Source of the DNA: Streptomyces olivochromogenes
GTDB taxonomy: Bacteria > Actinomycetota > Actinomycetes > Streptomycetales > Streptomycetaceae
Direction: 5' to 3'
DNA length: 64,000 bases
NCBI RefSeq assembly: GCF_021538895.1
Contig: NZ_JADDRL010000020.1
Span: forward strand, 1 to 64,000
A program made the translations under genes and the position numbers. This document shows, in pieces, positions 50,639-58,798 of this stretch (positions are counted from its first letter, which is position 1; every line of letters begins with the position of its first letter). The notes under the pieces are model-generated. The model did not search any database, had not been told where the DNA came from, and worked only from the letters and a program-made list of their open reading frames with translations.

Positions 50639-51238
50639 TCAGCGGAGTGTGTCTATCCAGGTCTGCAGGCGGTGGCCCTGGGTGGTCATCAGGTCGGGGT
50701 CGCGCAGGGCGTTGGTGAGGACCGACATTCCCTGGTAGGCGGCGACGAGTTCGACGGCCAGGGCGGGGGCGTCGGGGCGGCCCAGTGCGGTGAACTGGGC
50801 CGCGGTCCAGTCGAGCAGGGCGCGCATGACCTTGGCGGCGGACTCGTCCAGGCCGTCGTCGCGTTTGTCGAGCTCGGTGGTCAGGGTGCCGAAGGGGCAG
50901 CCGAAGCGGGCCGCCGTCTCGCGCTGGTCGACCCAGCCGGCGATCAGGGCCTTCAGGCGGGCGGCGGGGTCCGGGAGCTCTTCCAACTGAGCCGTCAGGG
51001 CGACGAGTTGGGCGTGGTGGGCGGCCACCACGGCCTCGACCAGCTGGTCCTTGGTCTTGAAGTAGTAGTAGACGTTGCCGAGCGGGACGTCGGCCGCGCC
51101 GGCGATGTCACCGAGGGTGGTCTTCTCCACGCCCTTCTCGTGGAAGACCCGCACGGCGGCCTCGACGAGGCGTTCGCGCTTGCCGCCACGAGGGGTCCGG
51201 GGGGCCTTGGCCGCCGCGGCGGCTTGTGAGTCAGTCAC
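50639..51238 (-). CDS. TetR family transcriptional regulator
   Basis: A 199-residue repressor: RERLVEAAVRVFHEKGVEKT, LGDIAGAADVPLGNVYYYFK and TKDQLVEAVVAAH. The VYYYFKTKD motif is common in TetR regulators of reductase genes. It is divergent from the NmrA gene at 51324, with the palindrome at 51283-51300 between them and a CAGTCA/TGACTG pair across its own start codon. Confidence 0.93.
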   Translation of the reverse strand: MTDSQAAAAAKAPRTPRGGKRERLVEAAVRVFHEKGVEKTTLGDIAGAADVPLGNVYYYFKTKDQLVEAVVAAHHAQLVALTAQLEELPDPAARLKALIAGWVDQRETAARFGCPFGTLTTELDKRDDGLDESAAKVMRALLDWTAAQFTALGRPDAPALAVELVAAYQGMSVLTNALRDPDLMTTQGHRLQTWIDTLR

Positions 51239-51282
51239 CTGACTGAGGATAGACAGCGGGGAGGTGGACCGCTAGCGTGTGA

Positions 51283-51300
51283 GTTAGTTAGCCAACTAAC
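51283..51300. promoter_or_regulatory. TetR operator palindrome
   Basis: GTTAGTT, four bases and AACTAAC form a perfect palindrome 24 bases before the NmrA start. A related CAGTCA/TGACTG pair at 51232-51245 overlaps the TetR start, so both genes could be blocked together. Confidence 0.55.
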
Positions 51301-51323
51301 CCAGTCGAGCAGGGGGAAGTGTC

Positions 51324-52145
51324 GTGATCGTTGTTACGGGTGCCACCGGGAACGTGGGGCGGGCTCTGGTCGGGATGCTGGTGGCGGCCGGCGAGGACGT
51401 GACCGCCGTGGCGCGCGGGATCGGGGGCGGGGACGTTCCGGCGGGGGTGCGGGCCGTCGCCGCCGATCTCGGGGAACCGGAGAGCCTGGTGCCCGCGCTG
51501 GAGGGGGCCAAGGCGCTGTTCCTGCTGGTGGCAGGCGAGGACCCGGTCGGGATCCTGGAGCGGGCCGCGGCGGCCGGGGTCGCCCGCGTGGTGCTGCTGT
51601 CCTCGCAGGGAGTGGGGACCCGGCCGGGGGTCTACGCGCATGCCGCCCGGTTCGAGGCGGCCGTCGCCGACTCCGGGCTCGCCTTCACCGTGCTGCGGTC
51701 GAGCGGGATGGCCTCCAACGCCCTCGCCTGGGCCGGGCCGGTGCGCGAGCACCGTACGGCCGCGGCCCCCTTCGCCGAGGTGGGGCTGCCGTTCGTGGAC
51801 CCGGACGACGTCGCCGCGGTGGCGGCCGCGGTGCTGCGGGAGGACGGGCACGACGGCGCCACCTACGTACTGACCGGGCCCACCGCGACCACACCTCGGC
51901 AGCGGGCCGCGGCCATCGCGGAGGCGATCGGGGAACCGGTGCGGTTCGTCGAGCAGACGCGCGAGGAGGCGTCCGCGCAGCTGGCCCGGTTCATGCCGCC
52001 CGCGGTGGTCGAGGGCACGCTGGCGATCCTCGGGGAGCCCACCGAGGAGGAGCGGCGGGTCGGCGGCGACGTCGAGCGGGTGCTCGGGCGGCCGGCCGCC
52101 GCGTTCGGGGCGTGGGCGGCGCGCCATGCCGGCGCTTTCCGGTGA
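51324..52145 (+). CDS. NmrA-like NAD(P)-binding reductase
   Basis: A 273-residue protein: MIVVTGATGNVGRALVGMLV is the nucleotide site, FTVLRSSGMASNALAWAGPV the NmrA-type central motif. Like its relatives it lacks YxxxK and may be a reductase or redox sensor. The GTG start follows AGGGGGAAGTGTC. It is convergent with the second NmrA gene at 52169 and controlled by the divergent TetR. Confidence 0.93.
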   Translation: MIVVTGATGNVGRALVGMLVAAGEDVTAVARGIGGGDVPAGVRAVAADLGEPESLVPALEGAKALFLLVAGEDPVGILERAAAAGVARVVLLSSQGVGTRPGVYAHAARFEAAVADSGLAFTVLRSSGMASNALAWAGPVREHRTAAAPFAEVGLPFVDPDDVAAVAAAVLREDGHDGATYVLTGPTATTPRQRAAAIAEAIGEPVRFVEQTREEASAQLARFMPPAVVEGTLAILGEPTEEERRVGGDVERVLGRPAAAFGAWAARHAGAFR

Positions 52146-52168
52146 GGGGGGTCAGGCGCCGGTCGGGC

Positions 52169-53059
52169 TCATGACCGTGCGTGCTCCACCTGGGGTGCGG
52201 AAAGGAGAGCGGGCCAGTCCTGGGCGGCGGCCCAGGCGGAGAAGGTGTGCCAGCCGATCTCGGGGTGGTCGCGGCGCAGTCCGCGTACGTCGACGTCGAG
52301 GCCGGTGGTCGTGAAGTACTCGAACATGGCCGCCAGGTCCTCGGAGTGGGTGCGGACGTAGGACAGGGGCACCTCCTGGTGCGCGATCGGGTCGCCGATC
52401 GCCGTCGTCAGGATCTCGGCCATCTCGGCGGGCGTGCGCTCGTCGGAGGCGATGTCGATGCGCTGCCCGGCGAAGTCTTCGCGGCTCTGTAGGGCCAGCG
52501 CGGCGAACTCGCCGATGTCGGTGGCGGGGATGAGGGTGAGCGGACGGTCGGCGGGCATCGGCCAGGCGAAGGTGCCGGTGCGCATGCCCTCCAGGGTCCA
52601 GCCGCTCGCGTAGTTGTCCATGAAGGCCGCCGGGGCGATCACCGTCCAGGGCACACCGGAGGCGCGCAGGTACCGCTCCACCAGGTACTTGCTCTCGTAG
52701 TGCGGGATGCCCGTGCCGCGGTCGGCGTGCGCGGCGGAGGTGAGGACGACGTGGCCGAGGCGGGCCGAGACCGCCGCGTCGACCAGGGCGTGGCCCTGCC
52801 GGGTCTCGACGTCCGTGTCGGTGCCGAAGGGGGTCGTCACCGCGAACAGGGCGTCGGCGCCGGTGAGCGCGGCGTCGAGGCTCGCCCGGTCGTCGAAGTC
52901 GGCACGGTGGATGTCGGCGCCGAAGGCACGCAGGGCGTCGGCGGCGGGCGAGTCGGGGTGGCGGGTGAGGGCGCGGACGCGGTGCCCGGCGGCGAGCAGG
53001 GCCCGAGCGGTGGCCCCGCCCTGGGCGCCGGTGGCGCCGGTTACGGCGATGGTGAACAT
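52169..53059 (-). CDS. NmrA family NAD(P)-binding protein
   Basis: A 296-residue protein: MFTIAVTGATGAQGGATARA is the nucleotide site, and VVLTSAAHADRGTGIPHYES then KYLVERYLRASGVPWTVI the central NmrA pattern. It resembles HSCARG/NmrA-type redox sensors. AGGAACCCC precedes the ATG. Two direct repeats of GCTGCGCCGCGCA lie in the upstream gap. The regulator is not adjacent. Confidence 0.93.
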   Translation of the reverse strand: MFTIAVTGATGAQGGATARALLAAGHRVRALTRHPDSPAADALRAFGADIHRADFDDRASLDAALTGADALFAVTTPFGTDTDVETRQGHALVDAAVSARLGHVVLTSAAHADRGTGIPHYESKYLVERYLRASGVPWTVIAPAAFMDNYASGWTLEGMRTGTFAWPMPADRPLTLIPATDIGEFAALALQSREDFAGQRIDIASDERTPAEMAEILTTAIGDPIAHQEVPLSYVRTHSEDLAAMFEYFTTTGLDVDVRGLRRDHPEIGWHTFSAWAAAQDWPALLSAPQVEHARS

Positions 53060-53126
53060 GGGGTTCCTGTGGGTGCGTGAGAGAGGGATGCGGAGGATCG
53101 GCTCCGCTTGATTGCGTGACGCATTA

Positions 53127-53170
53127 GCTGCGCCGCGCAAAAGAATACACGGACTTCGCTGCGCCGCGCA
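53127..53170. promoter_or_regulatory. Direct-repeat candidate operator
   Basis: GCTGCGCCGCGCA occurs at 53127-53139 and again at 53158-53170, 31 bp apart, between the NmrA and DUF2568 genes. The spacing of about three helical turns suits a dimeric or tetrameric regulator. Confidence 0.38.
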
Positions 53171-53303
53171 GATAATTTGGATGCGGTTGCGGGTGCGGGG
53201 ATGCGGGTGCGGACACGGGCGCGGGCGCGGGAGGCCGTCCGTGGGGCGGGCAACGGCGCCCCGGCTCTTGGTCGTTGGGTGGAAGCCGTGAGATCGTCCG
53301 CAG

Positions 53304-53684
53304 GTGATCGACGCTGCTGGGGAAACGATTTCGGCGCGACCCGACGACCGCACCGCGTCCGTTCTGCGCTTCGCCGTGGAACTCGTCGCCTGGGTGGCGA
53401 CCCCCTGGGCGCTGGCCGGCCACTCGTGGCTGCTCGCCGTCCTGTCCGTGGTGCTTCTGATCGGCCTTCCCACGTGCTTCTCCACCCCGGGTGACAAGGC
53501 GAACGTGATCAACGCGGTACCGGGCTGGGCCACGATCCTTCTGGTGCTTCTCCAGCTCGTCGCGGCCGTGGCTTCCTCGTGGCTGGCCTGGCCCGTGTGG
53601 GCAGCGGGCCTCGTGACCCTGATGGCCGTCGTCACCCTCGTCACGGAACGCCGACGCTGGCGGTGGCTGGCCTCCGGCGCCTGA
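53304..53684 (+). CDS. DUF2568-like membrane protein (YrdB type)
   Basis: A 126-residue protein with four membrane segments: LRFAVELVAWVATPWALAG, WLLAVLSVVLLIGLPTCFS, WATILLVLLQLVAAVASSWL and VWAAGLVTLMAVVTLVTE. The motif FSTPGDKANVINAVPGW is typical of DUF2568 proteins of unknown function. It starts with a GTG and is convergent with tpg. Confidence 0.8.
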   Translation: MIDAAGETISARPDDRTASVLRFAVELVAWVATPWALAGHSWLLAVLSVVLLIGLPTCFSTPGDKANVINAVPGWATILLVLLQLVAAVASSWLAWPVWAAGLVTLMAVVTLVTERRRWRWLASGA

Positions 53685-53730
53685 AGCGCTCAGCCGCAGG
53701 AGGCGACCGAGCGACGCGGGTACGCGGTCG

Positions 53731-54285
53731 TCAGAAGTCCAGGTCCAGTTGTTCGATGTCGGTGAACTCCACGTCCAGGCCCTGGGCCCGGCGGCCCCGG
53801 TCGCGGAAGTACATCTCGCCGAGGCCCTCGGCCAGGATGGCGCGGAGTTGGGTTTCCGTGGCGCCCGCGTCCTGGGCCGTGAAGAGGCGGGCGGCGTATG
53901 CGGGGGGCAGTGCCTGGTTGAGGTGGCGGACCCGGGGGTCGTCCGTGGTGCCGGGTGCCGCCGTGAAGCCGAAGCGGGCGCGTGTCGACATGAACAGGCC
54001 GTCCGTAGTCGCCGCCCGCTGCCGGGCCCGGGCCCGGATTCGGGGCTGCCAGCGGTGGCGGACCTCGCGGTGCATGCGGTCGGCCAGGGCGGGACGCGGG
54101 TGCTTCAACTGGCCCTTGAGATAGCGCTCCACCGTGCGCTGGGAGATCCCGAGCAGGTCCGCGACCGCCCTGGTGCCCTTGAGCTGCCGTACCAGAAAGC
54201 GCATCTGCGCCTGCGCCGACTTCGGCAGCGGGCGGGTGAAGTGGCGCGCATCCGCCTCGTCGAGACTGTCGTTGATGTCCGCCAT
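53731..54285 (-). CDS. tpg: Telomere-capping terminal protein Tpg
   Basis: A 184-residue protein matching the Tpg family that caps the 5' ends of linear Streptomyces chromosomes and primes patch synthesis of telomeres. Signs are RPLPKSAQAQMRFLVRQLKG, the helix-turn-helix LLGISQRTVERYLKGQL, FGFTAAPGTTDDPRVRHLNQ and the ending VEFTDIEQLDLDF. The length is typical (184-185). The usual partner tap, which recruits Tpg to the telomere, is not beside it; the neighbours are a DUF2568 gene and a malonyltransferase. The start at MADINDSL is chosen because it gives the family length. Confidence 0.92.
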   Translation of the reverse strand: MADINDSLDEADARHFTRPLPKSAQAQMRFLVRQLKGTRAVADLLGISQRTVERYLKGQLKHPRPALADRMHREVRHRWQPRIRARARQRAATTDGLFMSTRARFGFTAAPGTTDDPRVRHLNQALPPAYAARLFTAQDAGATETQLRAILAEGLGEMYFRDRGRRAQGLDVEFTDIEQLDLDF

Positions 54286-54514
54286 CGTGTGGTCCGTCCT
54301 GCCCGGTGCGCTGCGCTGTCCGGCGGCCTTCGGTTCCGGCCGCGGGTACGTCGTACCCCGTTGTACCAGGCGGGTTCGCGGCGCCGGACGCGCAGGTGGC
54401 GGGCGGCGCCTGCGCTCGCCTCCTGTCCGCCTCCATTCGCGCTCCATCGCCGTTTCGGGGCGGGGTGCCACGCTGACCGGCACGGACTTACCAGGAAGGC
54501 GGGGGACAGCCGAT

Positions 54515-55465
54515 ATGAGTGGTCAGCGTTTGGCTCTGACATTTCCCGGCCAGGGTGCGCAGCACCCCGGGATGGGTCGCGCCTGGGTGGCCGGCGCGGG
54601 CTGGTCCCTGGCCAAACGGGCCGCCGAGATCACCGGCCGCGACGTGGTGGACCTCCTCCTGCACGCCGACGAGACGCATCTGCGGCGCACCGACAACTCC
54701 CAACTCGCCACGTTCACCCTGGAGATGGTGATCTTCCAGGAGCTGAGCGAGGTACTGCCGACGGCGGTCCACCCGCTGGTGTGCGCCGGCCACAGCCTGG
54801 GTGAGTACTCGGCGCTGGTGGCGGCCGGCATCCTCTCCTTCGACGACGGCGTCCGTCTGGTCGCCGCGCGCGGAGCGGCGATGCGCGCGGCCTGCGCGGC
54901 CGAGCCCGGCACGATGGCGGTGATCCTGGGCCCGGCGGTGGAAGACGTCGAGGAGGCGGCCGCGTCGGTGCGGGCCGAGGGCGGCCGGGTCTGGGTGGCC
55001 AACCTCAACTCGCCCCAGCAGTCGGTCCTTTCCGGCGCCGAGGACGACCTCGCGCGCTGCTGCGGACTGCTCGGCAAGGCCAAGATCGTGTCGATCCCGG
55101 TCGGCGGGGCCTTCCACACACCCCTGATGACGCCGGCGGCCGAGTCATTCCGTCAGGTCCTCGGCACCGTCGAGTTCCGGCCGGGCCACGCCCCGGTCGT
55201 GGCGAACGTCGACGCCCGTCCGCACCAGGGCGGCGAGGAGTGGCCCGCGTTGCTGGAGCGGCAGCTCGCCTCGCCGGTGCGGTGGACGGAGTCGGTGCGC
55301 ACGATGGCCGACGACCTGTCCTGCGACACCTTCGTCGAGGTCGGCCCCGGCCGCACCCTGTCCGGTCTGGCCAAGCGGATCAGCCCGCAGGTCGAGCGGC
55401 TGACGGTGAACGACCCCGAGCGGCTGCCGGCGCTGGCGCAGACGACCACGAGGGACGCGGCGTAG
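54515..55465 (+). CDS. Stand-alone malonyltransferase (FabD-like)
   Basis: A 316-residue acyltransferase. FPGQGAQHPGMGRAW opens the fold, the nucleophile is Ser94 in AGHSLGEYSALVAAG, Arg119 lies in LVAARGAAMR, and His201 in VGGAFHTPLM. These are the residues used to load malonyl units onto an acyl carrier protein. No ketosynthase, ACP or other fatty-acid gene is nearby, so it may act in trans for a polyketide pathway elsewhere. ACCAGGAAGG lies upstream of the ATG. Confidence 0.93.
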   Translation: MSGQRLALTFPGQGAQHPGMGRAWVAGAGWSLAKRAAEITGRDVVDLLLHADETHLRRTDNSQLATFTLEMVIFQELSEVLPTAVHPLVCAGHSLGEYSALVAAGILSFDDGVRLVAARGAAMRAACAAEPGTMAVILGPAVEDVEEAAASVRAEGGRVWVANLNSPQQSVLSGAEDDLARCCGLLGKAKIVSIPVGGAFHTPLMTPAAESFRQVLGTVEFRPGHAPVVANVDARPHQGGEEWPALLERQLASPVRWTESVRTMADDLSCDTFVEVGPGRTLSGLAKRISPQVERLTVNDPERLPALAQTTTRDAA

Positions 55466-55779
55466 CCGCACGCTCCGCCCCGGCGCCCACCGCGTGCTCC
55501 ATTCCATTGCCCGGCGTGCGCTCCCTCCCGCGGTCGAGGGGCACTTGAGGGTGGGTCGAGTGAGGGCCGAGAAGTGCTTTGGTGCTGGTCGAGCCGGGGT
55601 GGGGCGGGGCTTTCAGGAGCCGCACGGGAGTGAGCGCTGGGGCATGCTGGTGGCGGTCTCCTGCGGACGCTTGCCTGAGGGGCCGGGTGCCGGGGCGTGT
55701 CCTGCTTGCGTGCCGGATGCGCCCAACCCGGGTCTCGGCAGTGGTTGTTCGGGTCTCGGCGGAGGTTTTTCCGCTCGCC

Positions 55780-55806
55780 GGTCACATTGTCGCCCTCCGG
55801 CTCGTC
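55780..55806 (+). promoter_or_regulatory. ECF41-type sigma promoter
   Basis: GGTCACA (55780-55786), exactly 16 bases, then CGTC (55803-55806), which matches the described ECF41 promoter TGTCACA-N16-CGTC at all but the first base. It lies 54 bases before the decarboxylase-like gene, which is followed by an ECF41 sigma gene. The rest of the 55466-55860 gap shows no gene. Confidence 0.58.
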
Positions 55807-55860
55807 AGTGCAGTGAGTAGGCACCCAGTGATTAGGCACCCCGTGGATCTTGGAGGAACC

Positions 55861-56322
55861 ATGACCGCCCGCATCCCCAACCCCGCCATCGCCGCCGGCC
55901 CCGACACCCTTCCCGCGCTCCTGTCGTTGGCGGAGGCCGTGAAGAAGACCGGGCTGTCCGACACGCTGATCAACCTCATCTACCTGCGCGCCAGCCAGAT
56001 CAACGGGGCCAGCTGGAACGTGAACAAGCACTCCAGCGACCTGAAGGCGGCCGGGGAGAGCGACGAGCGGATCTTCACCGTCGCCTCGTGGCGTGACGCG
56101 CCGTTCTTCACCCCGGAGGAGCGTGCCGCGCTGGCCCTGACCGAGGCGGCGACGCGTCTGGCCGACACCGTGGACCCGGTCTCGGACGAGGTGTGGGCCG
56201 AGGCCGCCAAGCACTTCAGCGACCAGGAGCTCGCCGGAATCCTGCTCGCGGCCGGCCTGAACAACCTGTGGCACCGGCTGATGCCGACCACCCGTCAGCC
56301 CGCGCAGCCGGTGGCCGGCTGA
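55861..56322 (+). CDS. Carboxymuconolactone decarboxylase-like protein lacking CxxC
   Basis: A 153-residue AhpD/CMD-fold protein. The segment NLIYLRASQINGASWNVNKH aligns with the active-site block RxSQINGCxxCxxMH, but both redox cysteines are replaced (Ala and Asn). The following WRDAPFFTPEERAALALTEA is typical. The family covers disulfide reductases and the CMD partner genes of ECF41 sigma factors. The protein cannot do CxxC chemistry; it may be a scaffold or sensor. The gene lies 54 bases after an ECF41-type promoter. Confidence 0.9.
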   Translation: MTARIPNPAIAAGPDTLPALLSLAEAVKKTGLSDTLINLIYLRASQINGASWNVNKHSSDLKAAGESDERIFTVASWRDAPFFTPEERAALALTEAATRLADTVDPVSDEVWAEAAKHFSDQELAGILLAAGLNNLWHRLMPTTRQPAQPVAG

Positions 56323-56336
56323 GCGTCGGTAATTTC

Positions 56337-56384
56337 CGGCCGGATACGGAGGCCGCGCATGCGCGCGGCGTCCGTATCCGGCCG
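56337..56384. terminator. Hairpin terminator between CMD and sigma genes
   Basis: A perfect 14-bp stem, CGGCCGGATACGGA (56337-56350) with TCCGTATCCGGCCG (56371-56384), lies 14 bases after the decarboxylase-like gene. It suggests the sigma gene has its own transcript. Confidence 0.73.
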
Positions 56385-56467
56385 TGCGCCGTTTTCCGGC
56401 CGGTGTCGGCGTCGGGCGGGAAACGGTGATCAAGATGGTGTGCGGACGGAGCTCCGGAAGGAGTGCG

Positions 56468-57328
56468 ATGGACGAGCTTGAATGGCTGGCCGACCGTTTC
56501 GAGGAGAGCCGGGGGCATCTGCGGGCCGTCGCCTATCGGATGCTCGGTTCGACGGCCGAGGCCGACGACGCGGTGCAGGAGTGCTGGCTGCGGCTGAGCC
56601 GCTCCCACAAGCGTGACATCACGAACCTGCAGGGCTGGCTGACCACCGTCGTGGGCCGGGTGTGCCTGGACATGCTGCGTCAACGCCGCTCGCGCCGGGA
56701 GGACTCCCTGGAGGAGCTGGTCCCCGCGGTGGCCACCTTCTACGAGGACGAGGACAGCCCCGAGGAACACGCGCTGCTGGCCGACTCGGTGGGACTCGCG
56801 CTGCTGGTGGTGCTGGAGTCACTGGACCCCGCCGAGCGGCTCGCGTTCGTGCTGCACGACCTGTTCGGCGTGCCCTTCGACGAGGTGGCGCCGATCGTGG
56901 AGCGCACCCCGGCCGCGGCCCGGCAGCTGGCCAGCCGTGCCCGGCGCCGGGTGCGGGGCGAGGCGCCTGCCGCGGATTCCGACACGACACAGCGGCGGGA
57001 GATCGTGGAGGCCTTTCTCGCCGCCGCGCGCGACGGCGATCTCGACGGGCTGGTCGCCGTGCTGGACCCCGACGCCGTGGGCCGGTCCAACGGCCTGCAG
57101 GTGGCGCGGGGGGCCCTGGCCGTGGCCCGGGGAGCGGCTACGTTCGCGCCGTTCGCGCAGGCCGCGCAGCTCGCGCTCATCAACGGATCGCCGGGAGTCC
57201 TGGCGCAGCAGGCGGACGGCGGGTCTCGCGCGATGACCTTCGAGATATCGGGCGGGAAGATCCTTGAGGTCGACGTGATCAGCGACCTGGAGCAGCTGCG
57301 CCATCTGGAGCTGGCTCGCCTGGACTGA
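56468..57328 (+). CDS. sigJ: ECF41 / SigJ-type sigma factor
   Basis: A 286-residue sigma factor. Sigma-2 has HLRAVAYRMLGSTAEADDAV and WLTTVVGRVCLDMLRQRRSR. Sigma-4 has ERLAFVLHDLFGVPFDEVAP then IVERTPAAARQLASRARRRV. The C-terminal 120 residues are a SnoaL-like domain. Pairing with a carboxymuconolactone decarboxylase gene is the hallmark of ECF41. AAGGAG precedes the ATG. It likely transcribes the CMD gene through the promoter at 55780. Confidence 0.94.
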   Translation: MDELEWLADRFEESRGHLRAVAYRMLGSTAEADDAVQECWLRLSRSHKRDITNLQGWLTTVVGRVCLDMLRQRRSRREDSLEELVPAVATFYEDEDSPEEHALLADSVGLALLVVLESLDPAERLAFVLHDLFGVPFDEVAPIVERTPAAARQLASRARRRVRGEAPAADSDTTQRREIVEAFLAAARDGDLDGLVAVLDPDAVGRSNGLQVARGALAVARGAATFAPFAQAAQLALINGSPGVLAQQADGGSRAMTFEISGGKILEVDVISDLEQLRHLELARLD

Positions 57329-57340
57329 GTGCGGCCGGAA

Positions 57341-57395
57341 GGCCACCGCACCGCGGACGGGCGGGGGAATTTCACCGTCGTACGGTGCGGTGGCC
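57341..57395. terminator. Hairpin terminator after the sigma gene
   Basis: A perfect 13-bp stem, GGCCACCGCACCG (57341-57353) with CGGTGCGGTGGCC (57383-57395), lies 13 bases after the sigma stop, with a 29-base loop. Confidence 0.6.
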
Positions 57396-57788
57396 GCACC
57401 GGGCGGCCCTCATCTGTCTGACGAACGGCGCGGCACATGTGTGACCGCAACGATCTCTCCACCGGTTTTGGACTCAAGTGCGCGTCAAGCGCTCCTGCAG
57501 AGAGCGTCCGGCCGTCTTCCGCCGACTTCCTGCACGCTGGCGCCCGGGGGAAGGAGGACCGGTCGGCAACGTGCCGCGCCATGCCGTGCCGGCTGGCTCC
57601 GGTGCCGTCCTGTCGACTGCCCGTGGTCACCTTCCCGATGCCGCCCGGCCGGCGGTCGACGCACCCGCCGCCCCTGCTCCGCGGCAGGGTCGAGAGCCCG
57701 CGCGGTACGCCGTCCCGGGCCACCGACGCCGAGAAGCACCCACACCGGCGCTCCCGCCGGGAGCGGCTCGCGAAAGGACGAGGAAGCC
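57396..57788. other. Intergenic stretch without recognisable gene
   Basis: Open frames here are GC-rich chance frames with no ribosome site or recognisable motif. It presumably holds the promoter of the GATase gene at 57789, but I could not pick out -35/-10 boxes. Confidence 0.3.
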
Positions 57789-58493
57789 ATGACACGACCC
57801 GTGGTGGCGCTGACCGCCGACGCGACGACAGTCAACTGGAACATCTGGGGGGATGTTTCGGTCGCACTGCTGCCGCAGGCCTATATGGACAAAGTGGCGG
57901 CCGCCGGCGGAGCGCCGGTGCTGCTGCCGCCGATCGCGGAAGCCGTCGAGGCGGCGATGGCCGGGGTGGACGCGCTGCTGATGAGCGGCGGCGCGGACGT
58001 CGACCCGGCGCTGTACGGAGCGGAGCGGGAGGAGTTCACCTTCCCGCCGCACAAGGCGCGCGACGCCTCCGAGTTGGCCGCCCTGGCCGTGGCCGAACGG
58101 CGCGGCATCCCGGTGCTCGCGGTGTGCCGGGGGCTGCAGCTGATCTCCATCTCGCGGGGCGGCACCCTGAACCAGCACCTACCCGAGCACTCGCCCGCCG
58201 TGCCGGGCCGCTACGAGCCGCGCACCATCCAGGTCAAGCCCGACTCGCTGCTGGGGGCCGCACTGGGCCCCTCCCCCACCGTGTACTGCCACCACCACCA
58301 GGGCATCGACAAGCTCGGCGCGGGGCTCGTGGCCACCGCCTGGTCCGACGACGGGATCATCGAGGGCGCGGAGGCGGCGGATCCGTCGGCGCCCTTCCTG
58401 GCGGGTCTGCAGGCGCACGGCGAGCTCGGCGAGGACACCGTCGGGCTGTTCGAGGCGTTCATCGAGGCGGCGCGGGCGGGAATGCGGCGGTGA
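57789..58493 (+). CDS. Gamma-glutamyl-gamma-aminobutyrate hydrolase-like class I GATase
   Basis: A 234-residue hydrolase of the peptidase C26 (PuuD) group. The nucleophile is Cys113 in GIPVLAVCRGLQLI; the oxyanion-side motif is LLMSGGADVDPALYG; the histidine and glutamate of the triad are in GLQAHGELGED near residues 206-214. These enzymes release glutamate from gamma-glutamyl amines. GAGGAAGCC precedes the ATG. No polyamine genes are adjacent, so the substrate is open. Confidence 0.93.
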   Translation: MTRPVVALTADATTVNWNIWGDVSVALLPQAYMDKVAAAGGAPVLLPPIAEAVEAAMAGVDALLMSGGADVDPALYGAEREEFTFPPHKARDASELAALAVAERRGIPVLAVCRGLQLISISRGGTLNQHLPEHSPAVPGRYEPRTIQVKPDSLLGAALGPSPTVYCHHHQGIDKLGAGLVATAWSDDGIIEGAEAADPSAPFLAGLQAHGELGEDTVGLFEAFIEAARAGMRR

Positions 58494-58657
58494 CACCGCG
58501 TTCCTGACGGCACGTCGTCGAGGGCGAGGGGCCCGCCCGTGCGGTAGTCGTATGGGCGGACCCTTTGTTCGTCCTACGGGTGCTTGTCGGACCGCGAGGT
58601 GGCATGGGAGAGGCCCCACGCCTCCCGAGGCGCCACCGGGGCCGCTGGGCGCTGCGG

Positions 58658-58783
58658 TCAGGGCTTGGGCGGGATGATGAATCCTCGCACCGGCTTCGGC
58701 TCCGGGTCACGTGCGTCCGGCTGCTGCGCGCGCTTCCACGCCGCCACCATTTCCGCGTACCGCGGGTCGATCCACTCGGCCAT
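58658..58783 (-). CDS. Small 41-residue protein
   Basis: An ATG at 58783 preceded by GGAGGTG opens a 41-codon frame: MAEWIDPRYAEMVAAWKRAQ, then a basic, proline-rich end (PEPKPVRGFIIPPKP). The strong ribosome site and its position 15 bases downstream of the gene at 58799, in the same direction, suggest a real small gene in that operon. Function unknown. Confidence 0.6.
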   Translation of the reverse strand: MAEWIDPRYAEMVAAWKRAQQPDARDPEPKPVRGFIIPPKP

Positions 58784-58798
58784 GGGTCACCTCCGCCG

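Noticed and set aside
52126..53500. Terminal telomere-like palindromes near tpg
   Set aside because: Only one pair of 13-base direct repeats was seen, not the dense short palindromes of a Streptomyces telomere; the chromosome end is not in this window.
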